The notes: generated by a model from the sequence alone, not told the origin. Counted from the stretch's first letter, positions 9,904-19,739 are shown. The stretch: 46,796 nucleotides of DNA from Ruminococcus sp. (GCA_021200415.1 JAJQGO010000033.1:1-46796), one strand, 5' to 3'. Made by a program: numbers and translations.

Positions 9904-11145
9904 TTAGTCACGTTGAAAGAGGTCACGTGTGTACACCTTTTCTTTCACATCATCAAGTTCTGAGCTATAGCGGTTTGCGATAATTGCCTGAGACTGCTCT
10001 TTGAATGCTGCCAAATCATTAACGATCTTACTTCCAAAGAAAATAGACTCATCTTCGAGAGTTGGTTCGTAAACAATTACGGTTGCTCCTTTCGCCTTAA
10101 TGCGCTTCATAACACCTTGGATAGAAGACTGCCGAAAATTGTCACTATTACTCTTCATTGTCAGTCTGTACACACCGATGACAACTTCTTTTTCCTTATC
10201 AGCATTCCAGCCATTGTTTTCTTCGTAAGCACCTGCAATCTCCAACACACGATCTGCAATGAAGTCTTTTCTTGTCCGGTTGCTGTCCACAATTGCCTGA
10301 ATCAAGTTCTCCGGCACGTCTTCATAATTAGCTAATAGCTGCTTTGTGTCCTTTGGAAGGCAGTATCCACCGTATCCAAACGAAGGGTTGTTATAGTGGC
10401 TACCAATTCTCGGATCAAGACAGACGCCCTCGATAATCTGCTGTGTGTTTAATCCTTTCAGCTCAGCATAAGTGTCCAACTCATTGAAGTAGGATACACG
10501 AAGTGCAAGATATGTATTGGCGAAGAGTTTGACAGCCTCTGCCTCGGTAAAGCCCATGATGAGCGTATCAATATTTTCCTTGATTGCTCCTTCTTGAAGA
10601 AGACCGGCAAATGTATTTGCAGCCTTTACTAATCTAATATTCTCAACATCTGTTCCAACGATGATACGAGAAGGATAAAGATTGTCATACAGAGCCTTGG
10701 ACTCACGAAGAAACTCAGGGCTGAAGATAATGTTATCGCAATGGTACTTTTCACATACCGATGCCGTATATCCGACCGGTATGGTAGATTTAATGACCAT
10801 AATTGCATCTGGGTTATACTTAATTACCAACTCGATCACGCTCTCAACTGCGCTTGTATCGAAAAAGTTCTTCTTGCTGTCATAGTTAGTAGGCGCAGCG
10901 ATCACTACAAAATCCGCAGTCTTGTACGCCTCTGCTGCGTCTAATGTGGCAGTCAAATCCAGCTCTTCTTCCGCCAAATATTTCTCTATGTATTCATCCT
11001 GAATTGGACTCTTCCGATGATTAATCAATTCGACTTTCTCCGGAATAATGTCCACAGCCATTACATGATTGTTCTGTGCAAGTAATGTTGCGATCGAAAG
11101 ACCAACGTATCCAGTTCCTGCGACAGCTATATTTAATCCACTCAT
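9904..11145 (-). CDS. ugd: UDP-glucose 6-dehydrogenase
   Basis: A 413-residue nucleotide-sugar dehydrogenase. It has the N-terminal NAD-binding [13 protein letters not shown] loop, [17 protein letters not shown], the central [19 protein letters not shown], and the catalytic [15 protein letters not shown] segment with the active-site cysteine. It should oxidise UDP-glucose to UDP-glucuronate in the cytoplasm. The next gene upstream encodes a UDP-glucuronate 4-epimerase-like protein and overlaps it by 4 bases (ATGA), so translation is probably coupled and the pair feeds uronic acids to the polymer. A related dehydrogenase for another UDP-sugar cannot be excluded. Confidence 0.9.
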   Translation of the reverse strand: MSGLNIAVAGTGYVGLSIATLLAQNNHVMAVDIIPEKVELINHRKSPIQDEYIEKYLAEEELDLTATLDAAEAYKTADFVVIAAPTNYDSKKNFFDTSAVESVIELVIKYNPDAIMVIKSTIPVGYTASVCEKYHCDNIIFSPEFLRESKALYDNLYPSRIIVGTDVENIRLVKAANTFAGLLQEGAIKENIDTLIMGFTEAEAVKLFANTYLALRVSYFNELDTYAELKGLNTQQIIEGVCLDPRIGSHYNNPSFGYGGYCLPKDTKQLLANYEDVPENLIQAIVDSNRTRKDFIADRVLEIAGAYEENNGWNADKEKEVVIGVYRLTMKSNSDNFRQSSIQGVMKRIKAKGATVIVYEPTLEDESIFFGSKIVNDLAAFKEQSQAIIANRYSSELDDVKEKVYTRDLFQRD

Positions 11146-12203
11146 GCGTTGTTATCTCCTATCATATAAAATTCCTTGTACCATTCAGCAAACTTCCGCA
11201 ACCCGGTTCTCAATGAAGTACTCGGCTTATACCCGAAGTCTCTCTCCAATGTACTTGTATCAGCATAAGTTACAGGCACATCACCCGGTTGCATCGGCAC
11301 AAGCTCCTTGTGTGCTTCAAAATCGTAATCTACGTCCAAAACACCAGCACGAATCAGCTCCTGCTGAAGAATATTCACAAAATCCAACAGTTTCTCTGGA
11401 CTATTGTTTCCTATGTTATATAAAGCATATGGTGGAATCGGCAGGCCATCTTCACCTGTTGCTCTGTCCGGTGCTTTCTGCATTACACGAATAACACCCT
11501 CAACTATGTCATCCACATATGTGAAATCACGCATACAGTTTCCGTAATTGAAAATTTGAATCTTTTTTCCTGCTCTCAGCTTATCCGTAAATCCAAAGTA
11601 GGCCATGTCCGGTCTTCCTGCCGGTCCATAGACCGTGAAGAAACGCAAACCTGTAGACGGGATGTCATATAGCTTAGAATAAGCATGAGCTATCAGTTCA
11701 TCGCTCTTCTTCGTGGCTGCATAAAGACTGACCGGATTATCTACCTTGTCATCAATGCTATATGGAACTTTCTTGTTGCTTCCGTACACACTTGATGAAG
11801 ATGCATAAATTAAATGCTCCACAGGATAATTTCTGCAAGCCTCCAGGACGTTAAAAAAACCAACCAGGTTGGATTCCACATACGCATCAGGATTGGTGAT
11901 GGAATATCTAACACCAGCCTGTGCTGCAAGATTTACTACCACCTGTGGTTTGTATTGCTTAAAGATAGAAGTAATCAGTGTCTTGTCAGCAATGTTGCCT
12001 TTAATAAAATTGAATGTGAAATGCTTAGTCAGCTTCGCAAGTCTGTATTCTTTAATTGACACATCATAGTAATCATTCATATTGTCGATTCCTATGACAT
12101 TCACACCCTCTATTTCATTTAACAATCTTTCTGACAGGAATGCTCCAATGAATCCGGCAGCACCAGTCACAAGAATTGTTTTATTTTTTAAATCCACATT
12201 CAT
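11142..12203 (-). CDS. UDP-glucuronate 4-epimerase-like NAD-dependent epimerase
   Basis: A 353-residue extended short-chain dehydrogenase/reductase: [15 protein letters not shown] near the N-terminus binds [11 protein letters not shown] carries the catalytic serine, and YAATKKSDE carries the Tyr-x3-Lys pair. The [19 protein letters not shown] and [15 protein letters not shown] stretches match the UDP-glucuronate/UDP-galacturonate epimerase group more than GalE. It would convert UDP-glucuronate made by the coupled dehydrogenase to UDP-galacturonate. The start has an AAGGGGA site upstream. Confidence 0.86.
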   Translation of the reverse strand: MNVDLKNKTILVTGAAGFIGAFLSERLLNEIEGVNVIGIDNMNDYYDVSIKEYRLAKLTKHFTFNFIKGNIADKTLITSIFKQYKPQVVVNLAAQAGVRYSITNPDAYVESNLVGFFNVLEACRNYPVEHLIYASSSSVYGSNKKVPYSIDDKVDNPVSLYAATKKSDELIAHAYSKLYDIPSTGLRFFTVYGPAGRPDMAYFGFTDKLRAGKKIQIFNYGNCMRDFTYVDDIVEGVIRVMQKAPDRATGEDGLPIPPYALYNIGNNSPEKLLDFVNILQQELIRAGVLDVDYDFEAHKELVPMQPGDVPVTYADTSTLERDFGYKPSTSLRTGLRKFAEWYKEFYMIGDNNA

Positions 12204-12218
12204 TTCTACAAATCCCCT

Positions 12219-13346
12219 TTATCCCATTGCTATCCTATAGAGTCTTAATGTCCTCTCCGCCACATCATCCCAGCTATACTTCGTACAGATGTACTCAGCG
12301 GCGCAATCCTTATACTTCTTCACAGCCGTGTCATCATCACACAGTCCCTGCAGCTTCTCTTTCAGGTCGCCCACATCGCTCTTCTGAAACACAACAGCCT
12401 TATCTTCAACAACCTCTGCGCATTCTTCTATGTCACTCACCACACAGCAGTTGCCATAGCTCATTGCCTCCAACAGACTCAATGGCATCCCTTCCAAGTC
12501 GCTGGGCAGCACATACACATAAGCGTTGCTGTACAGCTCCTCACGCAATCTTCCGGCAACAAAGCCTGTGAAAATTACATCCTCGCCTGCCAATTGCTTT
12601 AGCTCCTGTGTAAACTCATCCGTATCAGATGACCCACCGGCAATCACAAGCTTCTTATCTGTATGCAGCCCTTTATAAGCTTCAACCAAATATTTCAACC
12701 CCTTTTCCGGAACAATCCGTCCCAGAAAAAGGATGTAATCGTCTTTTTTTAATCCAAACCTCTCCGTAATCTCCTTAGCTTCTCTTATCTGTGGTCTGCT
12801 CACTCCATTCGGAATGAACACAGTTTTTCTCCCATAGTTTTTTTGGAAATACTCCTGCACACCCTTGCTGAGGACAATAATCTCAGCTGCGTACTTGACA
12901 GCCATTTTCTCGCCATACTTTATATACTTTGAGCCGATTCCGGATTTCCACTTTTCACGGGCGAAATCAAGTCCATGAATCGTTGCTACGCATCTCTTTC
13001 CAAAGAGTCTGGGAATCCACATCCAGAAGCACGGTCCCTCGGCATGGAAGTGGATTACATCGTATCCACCAAAAGTAGCCCTGACTGTGGCAAAGAAACT
13101 GCTCGTCATCGCCGCCAGTCCCTTGCGTTTGAACGTCGGCACAGGCTTCAGCTTCACACCCTTGTACTCCGTCAGCCCGCCGTTGTCGCATCCCGTCCGG
13201 TTGTAGCAGGTAACCTCGCTGCCCATCTCAACAAGTCTCGGTGCAAGCTCCTCTACCACGACCTCGATGCCGCCGCGTGAACTATCTATTGCAGGAACAG
13301 TTTTGTGTCCAAGCATTGCAATTTTTAACCTTCCATTATCGCCCAC
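12219..13346 (-). CDS. Family 4 (GT-B) glycosyltransferase
   Basis: A 375-residue GT4 enzyme: SRGGIEVVVEELAPRLVEMG in the first domain, then FIPNGV, FLGRIVPEKGLKYLVEAY and the donor-site stretch PSDLEGMPLSLLEAMSYGNC with the EGMPLSLLEA motif. It starts with GTG at 13346, chosen because an AAAGGAG site lies 9 bases upstream. It follows the initiating transferase gene, so it may add the second sugar, which is inference from gene order. Confidence 0.88.
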   Translation of the reverse strand: MGDNGRLKIAMLGHKTVPAIDSSRGGIEVVVEELAPRLVEMGSEVTCYNRTGCDNGGLTEYKGVKLKPVPTFKRKGLAAMTSSFFATVRATFGGYDVIHFHAEGPCFWMWIPRLFGKRCVATIHGLDFAREKWKSGIGSKYIKYGEKMAVKYAAEIIVLSKGVQEYFQKNYGRKTVFIPNGVSRPQIREAKEITERFGLKKDDYILFLGRIVPEKGLKYLVEAYKGLHTDKKLVIAGGSSDTDEFTQELKQLAGEDVIFTGFVAGRLREELYSNAYVYVLPSDLEGMPLSLLEAMSYGNCCVVSDIEECAEVVEDKAVVFQKSDVGDLKEKLQGLCDDDTAVKKYKDCAAEYICTKYSWDDVAERTLRLYRIAMG

Positions 13347-13393
13347 CGATTCATTCTCCTTTAATCATTGAACCATGTACAAAATATATAATA

Positions 13394-14179
13394 TCATTTT
13401 GCGCCCTTACGAGTAACAATTGCGTGCAAAATTTTAAAGCATAAAGCAATATCTCCAAAGAAAGACTGTGACTCTATGTACCGAATATCGCTGTCAATCC
13501 ACGCTTCAAACTCAACCTCGCTTCTCCCCTCAGCCTGCGCAATACACGCCAGACCGCCCTTTACAAGAAATCTGTCCATATGATGGGGCGTGTACAGCAC
13601 AACCTCCCTCGGGAGAGGCGGACGCGGCCCTATAATCGACATATCGCCCTTCAGAACATTAACAAACTGGGGCAGCTCATCAATTGAGGTTCTGCGGATA
13701 AAATGACCTATTTTCGTGATTCGGGAATCGTCCTCCGCCTTGAACGCAAGGCCGTCCGTTTCGTTGTTTTTCTGCTCCTTTTCAAAAAGCTCTTCGGCAT
13801 TTATGCACATCGAGCGCAGCTTATACATTTTAAATGGTTTGCCGTTTTTCGTCAGCCTGACCTGTGAAAAGAACGGATTGCCTCCGTCCTGCAAAAAAAT
13901 TATGAGCGCAAATATTAGAATCGGTATTCCGGAAAGTGCAAGACCAAACAAAGCTGCCGCAATGTCGAACGCTCTTTTGAAAATTGCCGAAATCAGGCTT
14001 TTGTTGACCTTAACCTTGCTGTATCGAAGAGTTTCATAGATCCCCTGTGACAGCTGCTCAAGATCCTCACTATCAAAATCAAGAATCGGATATGATTTAA
14101 CACCACTATCAGGATTCACTTTTTCAGCTTCAACTGACGCTAAATCAGCAATATGCTCTGCAACTAAAAAATCACCCAT
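13394..14179 (-). CDS. Undecaprenyl-phosphate sugar-1-phosphate transferase (initiating)
   Basis: A 261-residue bacterial sugar transferase (WbaP/PglC-type catalytic domain). One hydrophobic segment (about 74-93) follows KRAFDIAAALFG, then the PFFSQVRLTKNGKPFKMYKLRSM signature, the RRTSIDELPQFVNVLKGDMS segment with the catalytic acidic residue and SIIGPRPPLPRE. It lacks the multi-span N-terminal half of long WbaP-type enzymes and has instead a soluble 70-residue extension. It should load the first sugar phosphate onto undecaprenyl phosphate at the inner face of the membrane. Confidence 0.9.
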   Translation of the reverse strand: MGDFLVAEHIADLASVEAEKVNPDSGVKSYPILDFDSEDLEQLSQGIYETLRYSKVKVNKSLISAIFKRAFDIAAALFGLALSGIPILIFALIIFLQDGGNPFFSQVRLTKNGKPFKMYKLRSMCINAEELFEKEQKNNETDGLAFKAEDDSRITKIGHFIRRTSIDELPQFVNVLKGDMSIIGPRPPLPREVVLYTPHHMDRFLVKGGLACIAQAEGRSEVEFEAWIDSDIRYIESQSFFGDIALCFKILHAIVTRKGAK

Positions 14180-14216
14180 GTGTCAACAACCCCTATCAGA
14201 TTAAAATAAATGCATT

Positions 14217-14891
14217 TTATTTTATATATTTATCTAATATATCATTAGAACATTTAATATCATCTTCCTTGCACTTGCTTTTGAGAACATCCCAATTCGG
14301 CTTGCGATAAGAGAGATTATGGCAATCTGACCCAAAAATAAAGGGATAATTCTGCTTCATAACAGATTTAACAAAGCGGCGTTCTCTAAAGGTTTCAAAC
14401 GCCTCATTGTTCAGCTGAAAAATAACATCCATAGATAAAACATTTTCAATTTCATCCTTACTGTAAAAATCATAATATCTGTGAATATGAGCGAGAATAA
14501 CTTTCAACCCGTATTCTGCGGAAATATTGTAAATTTCCTCACCCATCCAAGATTTATATTTATTATAAGGCAGCTCCAAAAGAATCAGTCTTGTTCCCTG
14601 AATTGCCAATTTTTCAATATCTTTTACTTCGGAAATATTGCGTTCAACAGCAACCTCCGCCCCCAACAGAACAGGCAGCGGTGATTTGCTCTTTATCTTG
14701 TCATATGCAGCCTGCCTTTTCTCGATAAAAGCCTCCGCCGATTTCTCGTTATGAGCGTAAAAATGCGGCGTTGCAATTACCTTTTCCACGCCCTGAGCCT
14801 TCAGCATTTCAAGCATTTTCAGGGACGTTTCCACGTCCTGCGCTCCATCGTCAAGCTCGGGAAGAATATGTGTATGATAATCAATCAACAT
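14217..14891 (-). CDS. CpsB/YwqE-type protein-tyrosine phosphatase (PHP fold)
   Basis: A 224-residue PHP-family protein: the N-terminal DYHTHILPELDDGA metal motif, ATPHFY, an AEVAVE stretch, LELPYNKY, LAHIHRYYDF and FGSDCHN supply the metal-binding histidines and aspartates. In Gram-positive capsule loci this phosphatase dephosphorylates the tyrosine cluster of the cognate kinase. The reading frame runs 37 codons further upstream, but I choose the ATG at 14891: an AGGCAGG site precedes it and the domain begins there. The start overlaps the end of the kinase gene by 11 bases, so the kinase and its phosphatase are probably translated together. Confidence 0.9.
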   Translation of the reverse strand: MLIDYHTHILPELDDGAQDVETSLKMLEMLKAQGVEKVIATPHFYAHNEKSAEAFIEKRQAAYDKIKSKSPLPVLLGAEVAVERNISEVKDIEKLAIQGTRLILLELPYNKYKSWMGEEIYNISAEYGLKVILAHIHRYYDFYSKDEIENVLSMDVIFQLNNEAFETFRERRFVKSVMKQNYPFIFGSDCHNLSYRKPNWDVLKSKCKEDDIKCSNDILDKYIK

Positions 14892-16353
14892 TTTTACCTG
14901 CCTTTTTATTTGATTTATTGTCATAGCTGTAATAAGAATTATACTTATACTTGTATTTATATTTCGAATAATAACTGCTATGACCTTTTGTTTTAATATC
15001 ATTCAGAACGTAACCAAGTATATTCATTTGTGCAAGTTCCATACGCTTATTTGCGTCGGTAACGTCGTCAAACGAAGTTTTTCCGTACTGAACCACCATA
15101 ATCAGACCTGCCACGTCATTACTGAGGGTCGCCGCATCGGAAACAACGCAGACAGGCGGCAAATCCACGATAATCATGGAATATTTCTCGTTAAGCTCCT
15201 CGAACATCTTCTTCGACGCTTCCGATGAAAGAAGCTCGGACGGATTCGGCGGAATCGGACCTGCCGTCATGACATCAAGATTTTCCATAACATTTTTATG
15301 TATGCAGTCATCTGCTTTACACATTTTGCTTATTACAGATGAAAGGCCTCGTTTATTCACTAAACCAAATATCTTATGCTGAACCGGCTTTCTCATGTCC
15401 GCATCAATCAGCAGAACCTTTTTGCCCCCCTGAGCCGCCGCAATTACGATATTTGCAGCTGTCGTGGACTTTCCCTCAGCCGGATTTGCCGAAGAAACAG
15501 CAATAATCTTATTGTCATAGGTCGAAAGGGCGAAGGCGATGTTTGTACGAATCGCCTTGTAGCTCTCCACAACGTGAAACGGCACGCTTTCGTCCGTCAG
15601 CTTCACGTGCTGCTCAGTTTTTGATTTGCTGTCAACATCAAACTGCTGAATCTCGCCGATTATGGGTTTATTATATGTTTTGCTGAGAGAATCTGAATTT
15701 TTTACGGTTGTGTCGAAAAAGTCTATTAAAAAAATAATCGCAACTATCAAAACAAATCCCGCACCAAGACCAATCAGCGTATTTTTTGGGATATTCGGTG
15801 CAACAGGTGTGTAGTAGACTTTTGCCGTATCAATTGACTTAATCTCCCCGATTCCAATTGCTTCAGTTGTAAATTTATTTGCCTGACTGCAAAGCTCATT
15901 GCAGATTGCAGCCGAAAGCTCAGGATTTTTTGTAGTTGCTTCGATGTAGACCGCGCTTGTGTCCGTGACGGTCGTGATTGAAATTGCAGACGCAAGGGAC
16001 GAGGGCTTGATTTTTCCGTCAGACATGGAAAAACTCTCGGAAATAACACTTTCGTCAAATTCGGCAACAAGGGCCTCCCCTACGGATTCCATAACGGCAT
16101 CGTCCTTCATTACCTGAATATATGTATTGATAAGCTGTTTTGACTTACTGATGTCATTATAATCATCGGCACTGTCAGATATTTCAGTATAGCTTTGTAC
16201 ATACATTGAAATATGTGAGGAATATTCAAGGGGTATCAAAAATTCTGACACGCAAAAGGCTATAATTCCTCCGCATAAGGTTACAGCTATAATTATCCAG
16301 ATTTTGCTGATGAGCAGAGATATTAAATCTTTAACGGAAATAGTATTGTTCAT
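14881..16353 (-). CDS. Fused chain-length regulator and BY-type tyrosine kinase (CpsC-CpsD)
   Basis: A 490-residue protein joining two functions that are separate in many Firmicutes. Residues 1-215 are a Wzz-like domain with two membrane helices (about 19-40 and 193-212) around an extracytoplasmic part. Residues 260-455 are the BY-kinase: Walker A at 288-297, Walker A' LLIDADM (314-320) and Walker B MIIVDLPP (393-400). The C-terminus has a tyrosine cluster (about 461-476), the usual autophosphorylation site. It controls polymer length and export. First gene of the operon. Confidence 0.92.
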   Translation of the reverse strand: MNNTISVKDLISLLISKIWIIIAVTLCGGIIAFCVSEFLIPLEYSSHISMYVQSYTEISDSADDYNDISKSKQLINTYIQVMKDDAVMESVGEALVAEFDESVISESFSMSDGKIKPSSLASAISITTVTDTSAVYIEATTKNPELSAAICNELCSQANKFTTEAIGIGEIKSIDTAKVYYTPVAPNIPKNTLIGLGAGFVLIVAIIFLIDFFDTTVKNSDSLSKTYNKPIIGEIQQFDVDSKSKTEQHVKLTDESVPFHVVESYKAIRTNIAFALSTYDNKIIAVSSANPAEGKSTTAANIVIAAAQGGKKVLLIDADMRKPVQHKIFGLVNKRGLSSVISKMCKADDCIHKNVMENLDVMTAGPIPPNPSELLSSEASKKMFEELNEKYSMIIVDLPPVCVVSDAATLSNDVAGLIMVVQYGKTSFDDVTDANKRMELAQMNILGYVLNDIKTKGHSSYYSKYKYKYKYNSYYSYDNKSNKKAGKNVD

Positions 16354-16566
<213 letters not shown>

Positions 16567-16576
16567 TTTTTGTCAA

Positions 16577-16612
16577 TATCAACATTATATCACACATTCA
16601 TTTTTTTGTCAA
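16577..16612 (-). promoter_or_regulatory. Sigma-A promoter of the exopolysaccharide operon and repeated box
   Basis: On the minus strand, TTGACA (16607-16612), a 17-base spacer and TATAAT (16584-16589) form a perfect consensus promoter. The 14-base sequence GATATTGACAAAAA, which includes the -35 element, is repeated 36 bases downstream at 16567-16580, overlapping the start site. The second copy has no matching -10 and may be a regulator site. Confidence 0.85.
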
Positions 16613-16666
16613 TATCTATCTCGAATATCCTCCAAAAAAAGTGTTAGAAAAAATATAAGAAAACCC

Positions 16667-16695
16667 TTTACAAACTTGTTCATTTGTGCTATAAT
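16667..16695 (+). promoter_or_regulatory. Sigma-A promoter of rpsO
   Basis: TTTACA (16667-16672), a 17-base spacer and TATAAT (16690-16695). Transcription would begin near 16702, about 80 bases before rpsO. It is divergent from the exopolysaccharide promoter about 55 bases away. Confidence 0.85.
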
Positions 16696-16702
16696 ATTAT
16701 CA

Positions 16703-16757
16703 CCGCGTACTTGGTTCGGGGCTTGTCCTCGCTTTTCACCCCCTTCTACGTTAGCGG
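16703..16757 (+). promoter_or_regulatory. Structured rpsO leader, candidate S15 autoregulatory RNA
   Basis: CCGCGTA (16703-16709) can pair with TAC plus GCGG (16747-16757) around an internal bulge, enclosing a hairpin CGGGG/CCTCG (16717-16731) with a five-base loop. Ribosomal protein S15 represses its own messenger through leader structures in several bacteria. That this leader does so is inference from position and foldability. Confidence 0.4.
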
Positions 16758-16783
16758 AATATTTATTTTTTGAGGTGTTTTCA

Positions 16784-17050
16784 ATGTTATTGAAAGAAGA
16801 AAAAACAGCTATTATCGAAGCTAACAAGACCCACGAAAACGATACCGGTTCTCCTGAGGTGCAGATTGCTATCCTCACTAAGAGAATCAACGACCTTACC
16901 GCTCACCTTAAGGTTCACAAGAACGACCATCACTCAAGAAGAGGTCTTCTTAAAATGGTAGGTCACAGACGTAACCTTCTTAACTATCTCAAGAAGAAGG
17001 ATATTAACAGATACCGTGCTACTATCGAGAAGCTCGGCATCCGTAAGTAA
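16784..17050 (+). CDS. rpsO: Small-subunit ribosomal protein S15
   Basis: An 88-residue protein with the whole S15 pattern: [39 protein letters not shown] and a C-terminal [11 protein letters not shown] segment. It binds 16S rRNA early in assembly of the 30S platform. The ATG at 16784 has a GAGGTG site and matches the family start; upstream codons are leader. It is followed by pnp, the usual arrangement. Confidence 0.97.
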   Translation: MLLKEEKTAIIEANKTHENDTGSPEVQIAILTKRINDLTAHLKVHKNDHHSRRGLLKMVGHRRNLLNYLKKKDINRYRATIEKLGIRK

Positions 17051-17053
17051 TTT

Positions 17054-17123
17054 GGGCAGCACCGTGCAGGGGGCAGATCGGCTTTCTGCCGCACATCTGC
17101 ACAAAGCCTTTGTACGGTGTCGC
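17054..17123 (+). repeat. Small inverted-repeat element between rpsO and pnp
   Basis: The ends (GGCAGCACCGTGCAGG at the left, CCTTTGTACGGTGTCGC at the right) are imperfect inverted copies of the GGCAAYACCGCACAAAG motif found at 25364, 36040, 37168 and 37419. Inside is a further hairpin around GGCAGATCGGC. Together they can fold as one stem-loop in the rpsO-pnp transcript. Confidence 0.5.
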
Positions 17124-17219
17124 TTCGACAGACCGAAGGCAGTTGGGTTCGCCCTTCTGCCTTTAAGTCTATAGCTATTTCCACAGGTATACATTATAAT
17201 AGTATATAATTGCAGTCAG

Positions 17220-17279
17220 GGCTTTTAGCATTAAACTGTGGTTCACTCGGACTGTGGGTCAGAGTTTATTGCTAAAGCC
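17220..17279 (+). promoter_or_regulatory. Long hairpin in the pnp leader
   Basis: GGCTTTTAGCATTAAAC (17220-17236) pairs almost fully with GTTTATTGCTAAAGCC (17264-17279), with a 27-base loop, ending 28 bases before the pnp start. In Escherichia coli PNPase represses itself through an RNase III-cut stem in its leader; a similar role here is inference. Confidence 0.6.
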
Positions 17280-17307
17280 GCTGCATAATTTTATAGGAGG
17301 CTTTTCT

Positions 17308-19425
17308 ATGTTTGAAAATTACAGAACTTTTGAAACAACCTACGCAGGCAGAAAGCTTGTCGTTGAAACCGGCAAGACCTGCGGTCTTTCAAACGGCTCA
17401 TGCTGGGTAAGATACGGCGAAACCGTTGTTATGGCTAACGTCACCGCAAGCGCAAAGCCGAGAGAGGGCATCGATTTCTTCCCTCTTTCCGTTGACTACG
17501 AGGAAAGACTTTATTCAGTCGGCAAAATCCCCGGCTCCTTCACTAAGCGTGAGGGCAAGCCGTCCGAAAAGGCTATTCTTACATCACGTTGCGTGGACAG
17601 ACCTATTCGTCCCCTGTTCCCCAAGGATATGCGCAACGACGTTTCCGTTGTTATGACGGTTCTTTCCGTTGAGCCTGACAATTCCCCCGAAATCGTGGGA
17701 ATGATCGCAACCTCAATCGCCATATCCATCTCGGATATTCCGTGGAACGGCCCGATTGCAGGAATTGCTGTTGGTCTTGTTGACGGTGAAATTGTTCTCA
17801 ACCCGACATTGGAGCAGAGAGCTAAAACTGACCTGACACTTACTGTTGCAGGCACAAAGGACAAGATTGTCATGATTGAAGCGGGAGCAAATGAGGTTCC
17901 CGAGGACACAATGCTCGAAGCTATTCTTACCGGTCACGAGGAAATCAAGAAAATGGTTGCCTTTATCAGCGATATTCAGGCTGAAATCGGCAAGAAAAAG
18001 TTTGAGTTTGAATCGCAGGAGGTCGACCACGATATGTTTGACGCTATCGAGGCATTTGCAGCTGAACGTGTTAAGGCTGCTCTCGATACAAACGACAAAA
18101 CAGTTCGTGACGCAAGATTAGCTCCCATTATTGAGGATATTCATGCTCAGTTCGATGAAGCATATCCCGAGCAGATTCCTATGATTGACGAATGCATCTA
18201 CAAGCTTCAGAAGAAAATCGTCCGTGCATGGCTCTATGAGGGCAAACGTGTTGACGGAAGAGGCATTGATGAGATTCGTCCTCTCGCAGCTGAGGTTGGC
18301 GTTCTTCCCCGTGTTCACGGTTCGGGACTTTTCACAAGAGGTCAGACGCAGGTTCTCACTGTCGCAACTCTCGGCCCTGTAAGTGATTCCCAGAAAATTG
18401 ACGGACTCGATGAAGAGGATTCAAAGAGATATATGCACCAGTACAACTTCCCCTCCTACTCCGTGGGCGAAACAAAGCCAAGCAGAGGCCCGGGACGCCG
18501 TGAAATCGGTCATGGCGCGCTTGCTGAACGTGCCCTTGCTCCTGTTATTCCTCCCGTTGAAGAATTCCCCTATGCGCTTCGTCTTGTTTCCGAGGTTCTC
18601 TCCTCAAACGGTTCAACATCGCAGGGTTCAATTTGCGGCTCAACTCTTGCGCTCATGGATGCAGGCGTGCCGATAAAGGCGCCTGTTGCAGGAATTTCCT
18701 GTGGTCTTATCACTCTCCCCGACAGCGACGACTTCATGACAATGGTTGACATTCAGGGGCTTGAGGACTTCTTCGGTGACATGGACTTCAAGGTTGGCGG
18801 CACACATAAGGGTATCACGGCAATTCAGGTTGATATTAAGGTTGACGGTCTGACACCTGCAATCATCAAGGAGGCTTTCGAGAAAACGAGAAAAGCTCGT
18901 CTGTATATCCTCGATGAAATCATGCTTAAAGCTATCCCCGAACCAAGGCCCACCGTTAATAAATATGCTCCTAAAATGGTACAGACTAAAGTTCCGGTTG
19001 ATAAAATCCGTGAGGTTATCGGTCAGGGCGGAAAGGTTATCCAGAAGATTTCCGCTGACTGCAACGTTAAAATCGACATCAGCGACGACGGAAACGTATT
19101 CATCAGCGGCATAGACAATAACGACGTAAATAAGGCTCTTCAGATAGTTCATACAATTGCAAATGATCCTGAGGTCGGAGCAATCTACAAGGGTAAGGTT
19201 GTCAGAATAATGGATTTCGGCGCATTTGTTGAAATTGCCCCCGGCAAGGACGGACTTGTTCACATTTCCAAGCTTGATAAATCAAGAGTTGAAAAGGTTG
19301 AGGACGTGGTTTCAATCGGTGATGAAATTGTTGTCAAGGTTATAGAAATCGATCGTCAGGGCAGAATAAATCTTTCAAGAAAAGATGCACTTGCAGATAT
19401 TGAAGCTAAGAAAAAGAATTCCTAA
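17308..19425 (+). CDS. pnp: Polyribonucleotide nucleotidyltransferase (PNPase)
   Basis: A 705-residue protein of the normal length and layout: RNase PH domain 1 (about 1-220), helical linker, RNase PH domain 2 (about 300-530) with the FFGDMDFKVGGT metal/phosphate site, a KH domain with IREVIGQGGKVIQKI (about 560-620) and an S1 domain (about 620-695). It degrades RNA from the 3' end using phosphate and takes part in RNA decay and tailing. The start at 17308 has a GGAGG site 9 bases upstream; 18 extra upstream codons are leader. Confidence 0.97.
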   Translation: MFENYRTFETTYAGRKLVVETGKTCGLSNGSCWVRYGETVVMANVTASAKPREGIDFFPLSVDYEERLYSVGKIPGSFTKREGKPSEKAILTSRCVDRPIRPLFPKDMRNDVSVVMTVLSVEPDNSPEIVGMIATSIAISISDIPWNGPIAGIAVGLVDGEIVLNPTLEQRAKTDLTLTVAGTKDKIVMIEAGANEVPEDTMLEAILTGHEEIKKMVAFISDIQAEIGKKKFEFESQEVDHDMFDAIEAFAAERVKAALDTNDKTVRDARLAPIIEDIHAQFDEAYPEQIPMIDECIYKLQKKIVRAWLYEGKRVDGRGIDEIRPLAAEVGVLPRVHGSGLFTRGQTQVLTVATLGPVSDSQKIDGLDEEDSKRYMHQYNFPSYSVGETKPSRGPGRREIGHGALAERALAPVIPPVEEFPYALRLVSEVLSSNGSTSQGSICGSTLALMDAGVPIKAPVAGISCGLITLPDSDDFMTMVDIQGLEDFFGDMDFKVGGTHKGITAIQVDIKVDGLTPAIIKEAFEKTRKARLYILDEIMLKAIPEPRPTVNKYAPKMVQTKVPVDKIREVIGQGGKVIQKISADCNVKIDISDDGNVFISGIDNNDVNKALQIVHTIANDPEVGAIYKGKVVRIMDFGAFVEIAPGKDGLVHISKLDKSRVEKVEDVVSIGDEIVVKVIEIDRQGRINLSRKDALADIEAKKKNS

Positions 19426-19436
19426 GTAAACATTAT

Positions 19437-19463
19437 AAGGCAGCCTATGGGCTGCCTTTTTTT
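19437..19463 (+). terminator. Intrinsic terminator of pnp
   Basis: AAGGCAGCC, a short loop, GGCTGCCTT and a run of T directly after the pnp stop codon. Confidence 0.92.
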
Positions 19464-19559
19464 ATTTAACCTCAATTTTACAATTAGAATTCGGGATATA
19501 AATTATTCAGTATGCCATATAAAAATCAAGTAAACCCCCAAAAAAATTAAAAAATGGTA

Positions 19560-19588
19560 TTGACAATAGGAAAAAGCTGTGATATAAT
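19560..19588 (+). promoter_or_regulatory. Sigma-A promoter of the dockerin protein gene
   Basis: TTGACA (19560-19565), a 17-base spacer and TATAAT (19583-19588), fully consensus. The leader to the gene at 19839 is about 240 bases long and holds a (TA)n tract and a short reading frame. Confidence 0.85.
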
Positions 19589-19629
19589 GTAGTTGAGGGT
19601 AAAAAGAATGACATGATATTAAAAGTAAT

Positions 19630-19655
19630 TATATATATATATATATATATATATT
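19630..19655. repeat. (TA)n tract in the dockerin gene leader
   Basis: About 25 bases of alternating T and A, roughly 35-60 bases after the predicted start site. It mirrors the (TA)17 tract in the exopolysaccharide leader. Confidence 0.92.
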
Positions 19656-19739
19656 AATCAACTAATCTATACACATGATCATTCAGCCTTTTACGGTAAA
19701 ATTGCCGCAGCTATATTTATTTATGAGGAGGAATTGAAA

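Noticed and set aside
17127..17164. AAGGCAG/CTGCCTT hairpin between rpsO and pnp as a terminator
   Set aside because: Only a very short T-run follows, and pnp is usually read through from rpsO; it may be a processing hairpin.
18640..19263. A 207-codon open frame opposite pnp
   Set aside because: Shadow frame; pnp motifs are complete on the plus strand.
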